DNA from: Melieria omissa
Taxonomy: Eukaryota; Arthropoda; Insecta; Diptera; Ulidiidae
Direction: 5' to 3'
Length of the DNA stretch: 64,000 bases
NCBI GenBank assembly: GCA_963971225.1
Contig: OZ020270.1
Span: 63,678,932 to 63,742,931 of the forward strand
The stretch's first letter is position 1, and each line of letters opens with the position of its first letter. Of the stretch, positions 9,786 through 21,503 are shown piece by piece. The translations under genes and the position numbers were made by a program. The notes beneath the pieces were generated by a model. The model was not told the DNA's origin. It was given only the letters and a program-made list of their open reading frames with translations, and ran no database searches.

Positions 9786-11514
9786 TTATATTGTCGTACG
9801 ACTATTCCTTCTATTTTTGTCCCTCGCTACTATGGACTCGCGACACTGTGTGCTCTTGCCAAGCAAGCGTATCGCCCGCCTGTGATGCAGTTTTCTTTTT
9901 AGTGTAAATGGTACTATGGTCGTTTTGTCCGGGTTTATTCGTAAGCCTGCCCGGGCACACCATTCTTGGGTTAATTTTAACCCTCTCTGAATTATGTCGC
10001 ACAGAGTGTCTTCGAATTTTCCTCTGGCAACAATGACAATGACATCGGCATAACCTTGACAGATTATGCCACTACTTGTCAGTATATCAAGGAGCTCGTC
10101 TACAACCAGGCTCCACAGTAGTGGTGATAATACACCACCCTGAGGGCAACCCCTGTTCGTCAGTACGCTCCTGGTGGTTGAGCCCACCTTCGTTACTGCC
10201 GTTCTGGTGGTAAGCATAGATTTTACCCAGCGGCTGAGAGTAGTTTCTATCCCTCTTCGATTAAGTGCTCTTTCTATTGCCTCATGGGAGGTGTTATCGA
10301 AGGCTCCTTCGATGTCCAAAAAAACGTACAACACAATCTCTTTATTCATAAGAGCGTCCTGAATCAGACTCGTGTGCTGGTATAGGGCAGTCTCCGTCGA
10401 TCTTCCTGCCCTATACGCATGCTGCGCAGCATGAAGAGGTTGTCTCTTGAGCGTCACGGTTCGTATGTGCTGATCTAACAACTTCTCCATAGTCTTGATG
10501 ACGAAAGATGTTAGACTAATTGGCCTGTAGGACTTTGGCTCTGTAAAGTCCCTCTTGCCAATTTTCGGTATAAAGACAACCAGAGCGCTTCTCCAACTTA
10601 TGGGAATGTGTCCTGCTGCTAGACAGCTTCTCATTATGGCAGTTAAATTCCTTAGCAGCACCGCCCTGCCTTTTTGGAGAAAGACAGGGAGGATGCCATC
10701 CGTCCTGGCGATTTGAAGGGTTGAAAGGTGTTCAGTGCCCAGTCAATCCTTCCCTGAGAGATGACTTTGTTCGCCAATTATCAGTCCCTTCTGTCTGGTA
10801 GGTATAAACGGCACTCGCCGGGTGTGTCTTGAGGGACTGCCCCGGGAAAATGTGCGCTAAGAAGAGCGAGAGCCCTTTGCTCTTCATTTCGTGTGTACCC
10901 CCCTCCGAAAGCTTGAGAGCCATCTTATTCCTCCTTTTGCGAGGGCTTTATGTAGTCTCGCCGCTTGGGGGGTGGATGATATCTCCTCGCAAAACGTATG
11001 GAAACTGGTTCTCTTTGCCTTGCGTGCTTGTATACTTGGTGATTGCAGTGGTGCATTCCTGCCATTCACCTGTCCGCTTTGCCCTGTTGAAGAGCCTCCG
11101 GACTTCAGATCTGAGCTTCGCCAGGGTGTTGTTCCACCATGGTGTGGACTTCTTCCTGGTTTTTGTACTTTCGGGGCAACTTGAGTGATAAGCATTCATC
11201 ACTGCTCCGTTTAGGAGCCTGCTCGATTTCGAGTGGATGCCGCATCCTACCACGAATATCCAGTAAGGGTCGATCCTCTTCTAATAATTTAGTGAAGATT
11301 CCCTAGTCGGTTTTCCTGGGGTTTCTGGTTGGAGGTATCTCCATTATGGCACCTGCTATTTTAAACTCGATCATCGTATGATCCGAGAGAGAAGGTTCAT
11401 TTGACACCCTCCAGTCAGACACATAGTCACTGATCCTATTGTTACCTATGGTAAGATCAAGGACCTCCTGCCTAACCCTAGTGACGAAAGTCGGTGAGTT
11501 TCCCGTATTAAATA
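9786..11514 (-). pseudogene. Element A ORF2, endonuclease C-terminus and reverse transcriptase
   Basis: Reading down the minus strand there is an endonuclease tail (FNTGNSPTFVTRVRQEVLDLT, SDYVSDWRVSNEPSLSDH), a linker with TPWWN, then RT motifs VFIPKIGKRDF, SYRPISLTSF, FLDIEGAFDN and CPQGGVLSPLLW. The catalytic YADD box reads GYADVIVIV: the second Asp codon is GTC (Val) at 10041-10043, which should abolish polymerase activity. At least two frameshifts separate the open segments 11303-11514, 10948-11253 and 9786-10661. The protein stops about where the thumb ends; RNase H and the C-terminal zinc knuckle found in element B are lost. Confidence 0.88.
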
Positions 11515-12466
11515 CTAGTAGGGCCCTGCGGCTTTGCACGTAAGCTTGAAGTCAATGGGCCAAATAAATCAAGCTTCTTCATACTGCACTCTATGGGCGA
11601 TGCCACGCCTCTTTTATGTAATGCCCAATCCGAAGTCGAAGGGTGTGACCCGGTTTCATTGATATGCGACGTTCAGTTCCAAAGTTACCCGAAAAATTTC
11701 AGTCACAAAAAATATGCCGCGCCCCTTGTTCAACGCCCATAAAATTTTGCCAATAGAATGACACATCTATGGGACGATGGTATACAAAACTTCAAAGCTT
11801 TCCAACTTATTGTTCCGAAGCTATCCCACATTAAAAATGTTGGTTCGCAATACCCACCCTATTCACCCTGTCGAAGGGCACGTCGAAATCGTAAGTATTT
11901 GCCAAATATCTTGATGTGTGATTTGCAGCTGCAAAGTTATTGAAAACAATAGGGTCGCTTAAAAAGTGGCACGCGCCTTATCCAACGCCCATACAATTTA
12001 ACCACTTGAACAACAATCTAAGCCATGATGCTATATCAAATTTCAATGATGGCCGACTTATAATTTCGAAGATATTTCATGTTAAAAATTTGGGTTGTAT
12101 GGGCAGTGCCAGGCTGGCAAAAATCCTCCTCCAAACCCTCCACGTGGGTGCCGGCCGGTAATGGCTAAACAGTTCACCTTGGTGATAGCCAGCTAAGGGA
12201 GTGAGCTTCGTCCACTGACCCCACTCCTCAATAGTGCGGTTGGTAGGTTAGGTTGATGCTCCTTCCATAGGATCGGGGTAAGGGCCGGACCAAGGTGTCA
12301 TACGACCCGTGCCGATGGTCAGCCTGGCTGGGGGCCCTTTCAAATAGCCCAGTCCCGAACGGAGTATCCGGATACCTGGCGCCCTCCGGATTATTAGCCT
12401 TACCTGTGCGCTGCGGATCTCTGCACAGGTGGACCACCCCTTCTCCGCCACTCGTGGGACACAATT

Positions 12467-13942
12467 ATGGACTATACAACAAAAAATACAAAAACAAAAA
12501 CAAACGCACAAACACGGACTGGACCAGAGGCCGGCCCTCTTAAAAAGCCGGGGATGGGTGAAGCAGACAAGCCAGCGCCCACCGCCAAAAAAGGAGCATC
12601 CTTGGTTGATCAGAAGATCTCAAGCCAAGGCTCTGCCTCCGCAGCAAAAAATGCAAACATAGGTGCTGCAGCTAACCTCAGCAACGTTGTGGTTGCCAAA
12701 GCCGGACCTCCGTCCAGCAACAGCAACAAACATGGCGAAGCTCTGGTAGCAGCATGCACTCGACACATAAAGGACTCAAAAGTCCGCTACAGAGAGCGCC
12801 AGAGTGCCAAGCGAGTACTCGAACGGATAAAATGTATCCCAGAGAACCGCAGGACTCAGAAAGAGAAAGAGTCCTTTACCTGGGCTACCGCTAGGTTAGC
12901 GGAGCTCGACGGGGCACCGACCACTGAGACTGCCGCCAAAAGGCAGCGTTCTACAGAGGAAGAGGCCCCGACTGCCAAAAAGGTGCGCAGCTCGCATAGA
13001 ACGGCTACCACCTACAGCGACGTGTTAAAGCACAGTCTCGTGATGGCGGTCGTTGACTGCTCCGACCCTCACGGAAGTATCACTCCCGCAAACTGGAAGC
13101 TGGTGGAAGATTTCCTCGCCGACATCTTCCTGGACGTCATAAGGGAGAATCCGGGCCCGGTGCCACAATACCAGATGTGCGGCTGGCATCAAGGCCACGT
13201 TAAGCTGGTTGCGTGTGCAGACAAGAGGGCCCTGGATATCTTCTGCATGGCCTTAGCCAGGACGGGTGAGATCTGGCCGGGTGCTAAACTTGAGGTAGTA
13301 CCCAGGGAATCGATCCCCAGCAGACCAAGGACCAGAGCCTGAATCCCACTAAAGCCCACGGATCCGGCAAGGGTCCTCGAGACACTCCAATTGTCGAACC
13401 CGAAGATACCCACGCACAATTGGAAAATTGCCAAATTGGAGGAGCTCAAGGGGTCTCGTTGTGCCACTATTATTGTGAACAAGGAGTCCCTTGAGCACCT
13501 ATCAAGGTCCAATGGTGTCGTGGCCTTCGGTTTTGGACATATCAAACTGAGGGTGTACAGAAAGGACGAACAGACCGAAACCGGCGAAGGTGGCCCTCAG
13601 GGACTGCCAGCCTTGACGGACTCTGGCGAAGGCGGCCAACAAGGGCAGCCAGCCACAACAGACCCCGGTGAAAGTGGCCCGCAGGGGCTGCCAGCCGAGA
13701 CGACTACCCTGGCAGACGAGGCGAAAGATAACCAGCCGTCTTCCTCGAAGCCGTTACGTCGCCTATCCCGGGCGGAATCAATCTCCTCGGGATCGGAGAT
13801 GGCCACGGCTTTCGGGAATTTCTGGAGGGAATCCGAGCTTCTCGCCGAAACCGACGAGGACATCGACGCTACTGTGGTGGAGGTGGAAATGGGCGAAACA
13901 GACAATGGTCCGAGTAGTTCAGATAAATCTCCACCACTCTAA
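12467..13942 (+). pseudogene. Element B ORF1 (gag-like), one nonsense codon
   Basis: A single frame of about 491 codons is broken only by TGA at 13340-13342. The sequence just after the stop (IPLKPTDP) continues the same domain, and TGG (Trp) is the likely ancestral codon. The N-terminal 100 residues are basic and low-complexity. A conserved globular region (about residues 185-370) matches the insect retroelement ORF1 domain also seen in element A, possibly DUF4780. Three 18-residue repeats of the type GEGGPQGLPALTDS follow at about residues 370-415, then an acidic tail. No zinc knuckle is visible. ORF1 proteins of this kind bind the element RNA. ORF2 overlaps its end by 38 nt. Confidence 0.8.
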
Positions 13943-16900
13943 AGCAGCTTCGGCTGCACTACTCCTCCGCCTTTCTAAAGGCGGGGACGACATCGCTCTC
14001 ATCCAAGAACCATGGCTAGTAGCCAACAAGGTTTGTGGATTGGGAGCGACAAACTACAGGCTGGTCCATGCTAATAGCACAGGTAGACCAAGATCCTGTA
14101 TCCTTGTGAAGAAATCACTAAATGCGTATCTGCTCCCTAATTTCAGCAACGACGATTTGGTCTCCATCTCCCTAACAATTAAGGGGAGATGCCACTGGAT
14201 CGCGTCCAGCTACATGGCTCATGACCATCCAGAGCCTCCACCACCGGATCCGGTCAGGAATCTGGTCACTGAAGCCGCAAAGTCCAACACCGTTCTCGTG
14301 ATTGGATGCGACGCGAACGCTCACCACTGTATCTGGGGGAGCACAGATATCAACGAAAGAGGTGAGTCACTTTTTGATTACATTTCTACCACAAACCTTC
14401 TTGTGTGCAATATAGGGCGCACTCCCACTTTTATAACCAGGAATAGGGAAGAAGTTCTAGACCTCACCCTTGCCTGTGAATATAGCCGATAGGGTTAGGA
14501 ACTGGAGGGTCTCCAACGAACACTCTTTTTCCGACCATAGGTATATAGAGTTCACTCTTGACAGCGACCCCCGGAGGGTCAAACCAGTAAACAACCCCAG
14601 GAAAACAAATTGGGAGTTATTTACCCGCACAGTGGATAGGCACATCAAAACGATTCAAATCTCTGAAATAGACACCCAAACGATGCTAGAATCGGCTGTT
14701 AATCAACTCACTCTAGCATTTTCTAAGGCTCAGGACCTCGCCTGCCCTAAGTACATGCCCAGAGGGAAATACAAACCCCCTTGGTGGAACCATGATCTTA
14801 GTGAGCTTAGAAAACACTCTAGGACTCTTTTTAATAGAGCAAGGAGGACAAAAACAGAAGAAGACTGGGAGTTTTATAAAGAATCCCTCAGGTCCTATAA
14901 GAAAAGCCTCAGAGAGGCCAAGAGAAGCTCTTGGAGCAATTTCTGCGGTAATATTGAAAGTGTCTCCGAGACTGCTAGACTCAGGAAACTACTTGCCTCT
15001 TCCTCCTTTATTCCAAGTGCCTTACAAATCCCCGATGGTTCTTGGACATCATCAGAAGGTGAAGCACTTGCACTTCTTACAAATACCCACTTTCCGATCA
15101 GCCAACACGACAGGCTGCTAGGAACTCAGGCCAGCAGTAACTGTGTTGCCTCTATAAACAGTATTGTATCGATTGAAAAAATTAAATGGGCAATTGCCGG
15201 TTTCCACCCGTTTAAATCACCAGGACCAGATGGCATATTCCAACATGCCGGACCGTTAATCCTAACACTCCTCAATTCAATATTCTCAGCCAGTATTAGC
15301 TTAAACTACATACCAGAGCACTGGCGCAAAGTACGGGTGGTTTTCATCCCCAAAGCGGGCAAAAGTTCTCACACTAGCCCTAAGGATTACAGACCCATAA
15401 GCCTTTCTTCATTTCTTTTAAAAACATTAGAAAGACTGCTGGATCTGCACTTACGACAAACGATTAGGCAGGATCTGATTTCAAATAGTCAGCATGCCTA
15501 CATTAAGGGTAAATCTGTAGATACAGCTCTACATTCATTGACCCACACGATCGAGAAATCACTCGAACACAAAGAATACACCTTAGCAACTTTCCTGGAC
15601 ATAGAGGGGGCTTTCAATAACGTCGAGCTTACAGCCGTCACGGGCGCGCTCGCCAGGCTTGGTGTGGAGAGTAGCCTTGTTAACTGGGTGGATAATCTTC
15701 TGCAGAGCAGAATTATCTGCGCTGAACTGGGCGACTCTTCTACCTCGAGAGGGGTGAGCAGGGGCACTCCCCAGGGCGGAGTCCTCACCCCCTCCTTTGG
15801 AACCTGGTAGTTAACGAACTGCTCAAGTCCCTGGGAGGGGGTTGCGGCAAAGTGATGGCGTATGCAGACGATATAGTTCTCATTGTCTCGGGCAAGTTTC
15901 TCAACTCGATCAGAGATCTAATGCAGGTATTGCTAAACAAGGTCAACGGCTGGGTTACTAGGATTAGGAATCAACCCTGGGAAGACAGAGGTTGTCCTCT
16001 TCACGAGGAAGTACAAACCCCCACCCATACCTCCTCTATCATTAAACAACACGGAGATCCCTTTCAAGAATGCGGCACAATTCCTTGGAATCATTTTTGA
16101 CAAGAGATTGAGCTGGAAACCGAACATCCTCAATAGGGTCAAAAGGGCAACGATTGCCTTATACACCTGCAAAAAGGCACTGGGGAAAACCTGGGGTTTG
16201 AAGCCAAACATGACGCACTGGGTTTACACAGCTGTCGTACGTCCCATCTTAACCTATGGATGCCTGATATGGTGGAACGCTTTGGAAAAACACTGCTCCT
16301 CCAACACCTTCGGAAAGTTCAAAGGGCAGCCTGCGTCATCATCACGGGCGCTCCTAGAACAACGCCAACTTCAGTTTTAAAAGCCCTGCTTCACCTTATT
16401 CCGCTAGACCTACACTGCAGGAAATCAGCGGCTATAACAAGCCATATACTACGGGCTACCGGCCAATGGTCGGAGTCTAACAAGGGACATGCCAGGATAC
16501 TTACTCTCTTAAAGGAGTTCGAGGAACTGGATTCTTCACCACCCCAATTCCTTTTTAACAAAAAGTTCACTAGCACCATTCCAGATAGGAACAACTGGGA
16601 GGAAAGCTCAGCATCCCTAATAGGGAACTCATACCAGATCTACACCGACGGCTCCAAGTTAAACGGAGCTGTGGGTGGAGGCGTCTTCTCAGACTCACTT
16701 AGTATAAATTACTCCTTTAGACTGCCGGACTACTGTAGCGTGTTCCAAGCAGAGGTTTCAGCCATTGAAGCTGCCCTGAATTGGATCAAAGAGGGCAGTG
16801 TGTCTAGGCGAGATATTAGCATTCTCTCTGACAGCCAAGCGGCTATCAGGGCCCTAGGGTCTCATGTTCTGACATCAAAAACAGTGATCAGCTGCCGCAA

Positions 16901-17486
16901 ATCTCTTTATGAGATGGCAGAGCAGCTTAAAATCCACCTCATATGGGTGCCTGCTCACAGAGATATCCCGGGGAACTGCAGGGCAGACGAACTGGCTAGA
17001 CAAGGAACGACCAAGGAGCTATCCTCAGAACTCGCCGGCTTAGGTATTCCATTGAGTACCTGCAAGCTGGTGATAGAGGAAGCGATGACAAAAACCGCTA
17101 ACAATGCATGGGCAACCTCGGAGACAGGCAAGACAGCGCAACAGATCTGGCCAAAGCTGGACTGGAAGCGCACCAAAAGTCTGCTAAACCTCAATAGGGG
17201 CATGCTCAGGGTTGTTGTCGGTGTCATCACTGGTCACTGCATCCTTGGCAGCCACGCTACCAGATTAGGGCTGGGCCACCTGGCCAACGACTTCTGCAGA
17301 AGCTGCAGAGACATAGAGGAGGAAGAAACAATTCTCCACCTTCTTTGTACTTGTCCCGCTCTTTGCAGAAAACGGAAAAAACATCTAGGGTTTTACCATA
17401 CAGCCAACCTCGCGGACTTATCGAAGGTTGACGCCAAGGGTCTAATACGCTTCATCACCGGTTCGGGCTGGTTCGAGACATCTTAA
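13905..17486 (+). pseudogene. Element B ORF2: endonuclease, RT, RNase H, zinc knuckle
   Basis: The start ATG at 13905 (MVRVVQINLHHSKAAS) is chosen because it opens the endonuclease domain; the frame extends further upstream only as ORF1 shadow. Domains in order: apurinic-type endonuclease (QEPW; CDANAHH; SDH, about 13905-14540); RT (VFIPKAGK, YRPISL, FLDIEGAFNN, TPQGGVLTP, intact YADD at 15861-15872); RNase H (YTDGS, QAEVSAIEAA, LSDSQAA, ADELA, about 16640-17010); C-terminal C-x2-C-x9-H-x4-C knuckle near 17296-17360. Frameshifts lie near 14475, 15800, 15960 and 16285, all single-base and mostly in short homopolymers. The protein nicks the target and reverse-transcribes the element RNA; this copy would need all four shifts resolved. 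Confidence 0.88.
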
Positions 17487-18454
17487 CAACAAAAAGGGGT
17501 TAGAGATCCTGTGGTACCACAATGGGCCTAGCTTGGCCTAAGTGAGCTCTCATATGAGAGCTGCCACCACTACCTACCTACCTACCATGGGCAGTGCCAG
17601 CCCCCTCGTCCGATACCCACCCCATTCCCAATGTCGAAGGGCACATCTAAATCGTAAGTTTGTGTCAAATCTCTTTAATGTGTGATTTGTAGTTCCAAAG
17701 TTACTCAAAACATTTGAGTTGCTAAAAAAGTGCCACGCTCCTTGTCAAACGCTCACAAATTTTTACCAGTGAAACGGCACATCTCATTACGAAGATATTC
17801 CATATTGAAAATTTAAGTTGTATGGGAGATGCCACGCCTACTTATCGGGTCGTATTCGCACTATGTGGTTTACCGAGACTTACTCAAGACGAACATTTCA
17901 TGAAAAATTCAGCTAATCGGCTGTCTAGTTTATGAGTTTTAGTGTCGTGTGACTAACAAACAAACATACATACATATGTACATTAATTTCTATATACCTA
18001 CAATACATAGATACTTGCTGCAATGACTCGCAAAATTTTTTTATATCCATATTGTTTTGCACAAATATACCACAATTAATTTCTTTCATCATGATGGGCA
18101 TTGCAGAAAGGCGCTATGAAACAAAGAATCATTTTACATCAACATTAATTTTCAGACATGTACCGTAGCTTTGTTTTGTTAGCTTAGTGGGCGCGGAAAG
18201 TGCGCGGCCGATTATATTATAGCCTTTATTTGCCGCAATGACACGCTGAATCGTTTGACACCCATATTGCCTTACAGAAGCATACCATAGATGAGTTTTG
18301 TTACCATAGTGGACGTAAGAAGGGCGAGGTCATTCTCATATAGCCTATGTACCATTCCCACAGATAAAAAAATGTTTGGTGCTTATTTCATCTAAATCGG
18401 TTCAGTGGTTTTTGCCTGATTGTGGCTCCAAAAAACGTCACACTTGTTTTAATA

Positions 18455-20279
18455 TCTTCTATATATATGTATAAAAATGAAACGTGGTCCGTTCGACTGC
18501 TTATAACTTGCAAACGACTGGACCAACTTGGATACTTACTTCGGCGGGTTGGTTTGAAATTGTTACGTGAAGGTTTATAAAAAAATAAAAGTCGGGAAAA
18601 CGGGGCGTGGCACTACAAGAATACATTTTTAGACAATAACTTTGGAACCATAAATCACACATCAATTCAAATTGGTACAAACTTACTATTTAATCATGTC
18701 CTTCGACCGAGAGAATGGTGGGTATTGGACAAGGGGGTGTGGCACCGCCCATACAACTCAAATCTTTGAAGTGGAATAGCTTCGAAATTGTAAGTCGCAC
18801 AGCATTGAAACTTGGGGTACCGTCGTTTCATAGATGTGTCATTCTACTGTTAAAATTTTATGGGCGTTGAATAAGGGGCGTGGCACATTTTTTATGCAGC
18901 ATAACTGTAAGTCGTACATCAATGAAACTTGGTATGAACCTACCAGTTAATCATATCTTTCGGCAGAGGGAATTGGGCGGGTATTTAACAAGGGGGCGTG
19001 GCACCGCCCATACAATTCTATTCTTTTGAGTGGAATAGCTGCGGCGTTGTAAGTCGCACAGCATTGAAAGTTAGTGTACCGTCGCCTCATAGATGTGTTA
19101 TTCTACTGTTACTCTACCGCATAATTTTGCAACTGTTAGTCGCACATCAATGAAACTTAGTACGAATTTATAACTTAGTCATATCTTTCCATAGAGGGAA
19201 TGGGGCGGGTATTTACCAAGGGGGCGTGGCACCGCACATACAACTTAAATCTTTTATATGGAATAGCTTCGGAATTGTAAGTCGCACAGCATTGAAATTT
19301 GGTGTATCGACGTTTCATAGATGTGTCATTCCACTGATGAGATTTGATCGGCGTTGGTCAAGGGGCGTGGGACATTTTTTATGATCCAACAGTTATGCAG
19401 TACACACACACATCAGTGAAACTTGGTACGAACTTTCCACTTAGTGCCACAGTTCGACTAGCGGAATAATTCGACACGTGTTTTATAATTTTTCGAAAAT
19501 CAAAACTTAACTGGACCAAAAATGAGTTAAGATTTGTTAAGGGATAGACTCGAAAAAAACATGAACCGATAGCCCTATTGAGTTCAAAAATTGTAAAAAT
19601 ACTTGAAAAAAAAAAGTTATACACGCGTTTCTCATTATTTTCAAAATCGAAATCTAACTGGATCAACGACGGGTTAAAGGTATGTTTGGAGAAACAATTT
19701 TTTTAGCTTTTTGACTTAAAACTTGGTGAAAGTACTTAAAATGTAAAATAATTTGATACGTGTTTTTAATTTTTTCCGAATATTAAAACCGGCCGGGGTC
19801 AACGACCGGTTAAAAGTTTGTATGGCGAAACTGTAAAAAACATGAATTAATGAGCCCACTGACTTCAAACTTTTTAATAATTTGACACGTGTTTTTCACT
19901 TTTTTGAAAATGAAAATCTAACGGGGTCAACAATGGGTTAACAGTTTGTTAGGAGAAACACGATTTATTGGTCCTCTTGACTTTAAACTTAGACAAAAAG
20001 CACTTCAATCGGGAAATAATTAAAATGTACTTTTCATATTTTTTAAAATCGAAATCTATCGTGGTAAACTAAGGGTCAAGAATTTCTTTAGAGTAAATGT
20101 GAAAACTCATGATTTAAAGGGCCTTTTGACTTCACAGTTTTTAGAACCACTTGACATCAAAGATAATAGACATATGAACGTTTTTTTATGAATCAAAATC
20201 TGACGGGTCAACAATGCGTTCAAAATTTGTATCGGGTGAAACAAGAGAGCTTGCGTGCGAAGCCGCGGGGCCCAGCTAG
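18455..20279 (+). mobile_element. Helitron copy H3 nested in Helitron H1
   Basis: Starts TCTTCTATATATATG and ends CCCAGCTAG, preceded by a GC-rich hairpin-prone stretch (GCGTGCGAAGCCGCGGGG). Flanks are A and T with no duplication. Removing it gives CTTGTTTTAATA|TAATAGTATAGAT, which matches the uninterrupted paralogous site at 55478-55501 (CTTGCTTTTATATAATAGTATAGAT). That empty site independently fixes both ends. Internally it carries the ladder in reverse orientation (18600-19440), then a run of divergent repeats at about 19440-20260 ('TTTTTCGAAAATCAAAAC..TAACTGG', 'GGGTTAA'). It is non-autonomous, with no coding sequence. Confidence 0.82.
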
Positions 20280-20780
20280 TAATAGTATAGATTGTAACGA
20301 TAAGGCAGTCTGTCGCTGTTCAAAGCAACCCTGTCGCTACGCGCCGTGCTATAATTCAATCTGGCAACGACGGCCGCGATAATAAGGGAAATTTTTAGTC
20401 CAACCTGGCAATGATGGCTCGCGATCATCATGGAAACCTTTAGTCCACTCTGGAATGTGCGAAAACGATCTGCGCGATAACCGGACAGGTATAAAAGGCA
20501 GCCGGGTACGGCACAGCAGTCAGTCTTGGTTTAGACAAGTGAAGTTGCCACACGGAGTAATTAAGCAAATAATTAAGTGTAAGGACAAGGAAGTGTAAAT
20601 CTGTGAAATAAAGTGATCGTTGGTTTTTATTAGTGTCCGACCAAAACCACTTTTGTGGACCGAAACCGAATATTCGTTTATTTTTTAATATTCGGCCGAA
20701 ACCGAAACCGAAAAATTCGAAAAAATATTTTTTAAAAGCATAAACATAAAAACTTCTTACTTGCTAATATTCGAAATTAA

Positions 20781-21503
20781 GGGGTCATTCTCATGCGCGG
20801 ACAGGAAAAATGGACATTCTTCAGAAATTATTTCCTTTGTGAATACGAGGAATTATCAAAAAAAGATATTCCACTTTAATTTATTCATTGTTATGGAACA
20901 AAAATTAAAAAAAAAAACCATTTTTTTAATTTTTTCAAACACTTTTTTTCGATTAAAGACACGGCTTCTGCCGCGTCATGGTGAGCTGGCGGGGATTGTT
21001 TTGAGGCACAGGATTATCTGAAACATAAATTTCAAAGAAATTCTTAATCAGTATGAACGTACCTCTCGCCCGTAGTAAAATTGAATTTTTTGATAAGAAT
21101 CTCACAAAATGGCAGGCATTGGAAGTTAGAACAGTAAAAAATGGTTGTTTTTGAAGATTTTATCAATTAAAAAAAATATGAAATTTTTAACATATCGGAG
21201 TAAATTTACTAGGGGCGATAGCTAACAGTATGTAGAATGACGTGACAAAATCGCAGAGAGATCGGATGAATGGTTTTTTTAAATCATCCCCATCATTTCA
21301 AAAAAAGGCGTTCCGAGAAAAACACGTTTAAAGTTTTGACTAACCGCTAGAATCCTTGACCGCTCGTTATATAAATTTCTGTAGAAGATGAAATACTTGA
21401 AATTTTCCAATAAAAGTTTGACAGCACCTTCTTCAAGGATGATAAATGCCAAATATGTTAAAAAAAAATTGATTTTTACAAAATTTCACATGAGAATGAC
21501 CCC
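20781..21503. mobile_element. TTAA-flanked MITE in the hAT 3' region
   Basis: A 723-bp element is bounded by TTAA at 20777-20780 and 21504-21507. The inverted termini are GGGGTCATTCTCATG. It has no coding capacity. TTAA target use is the hallmark of the piggyBac superfamily; the G-rich terminus differs from the usual CCC start, so the family is open. Confidence 0.82.

Larger units (their letters stand above)
12113..17586 (+). mobile_element. LOA-like non-LTR retrotransposon B, near full length
   Basis: The element is 5474 bp, flanked by the 14-bp target duplication ATGGGCAGTGCCAG (12099-12112 and 17587-17600) within Helitron sequence. It has a 5' UTR of about 350 bp, overlapping ORF1 and ORF2, and a short 3' UTR ending in a (CTAC)n tail at about 17569-17586. 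The order endonuclease-RT-RNase H-CCHC knuckle, together with an ORF1 of this type, fits the LOA/Bilbo/Lian group best; the I clade is the alternative. The perfect flank duplication indicates a recent insertion, but the ORFs contain one stop and several single-base frameshifts. Confidence 0.88.
11515..20291 (-). mobile_element. Helitron copy H1 (non-autonomous), interrupted
   Basis: On the minus strand the element begins TCTATACTATTA at 20291 and ends in CTAG at 11515-11518. The GC-rich subterminal block next to this end (GCAAAGCCGCAGGGCC) matches the 3' end of Helitron H3. The host is A on the left and T on the right, the AT target expected of Helitrons, with no duplication. The body is the 'TGCCACGCCCC' ladder. 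It is interrupted by LOA-like element B (12113-17586) and Helitron H3 (18455-20279); without them it is about 1.46 kb. It sits inside the left target duplication (ATA|T) of the solo LTR, so it inserted after the LTR. No Rep/helicase ORF is present. Confidence 0.78.

Noticed and set aside
10829..11253. Overlapping ORFs on both strands around 10.8-11.3 kb as separate genes
   Set aside because: They coincide with the decayed linker of element A ORF2; only the minus frames carry family motifs.
13668..13904. Upstream in-frame extension of element B ORF2 to 13668
   Set aside because: That part is the alternate frame of ORF1; the endonuclease starts at 13905, matching the start in element A.
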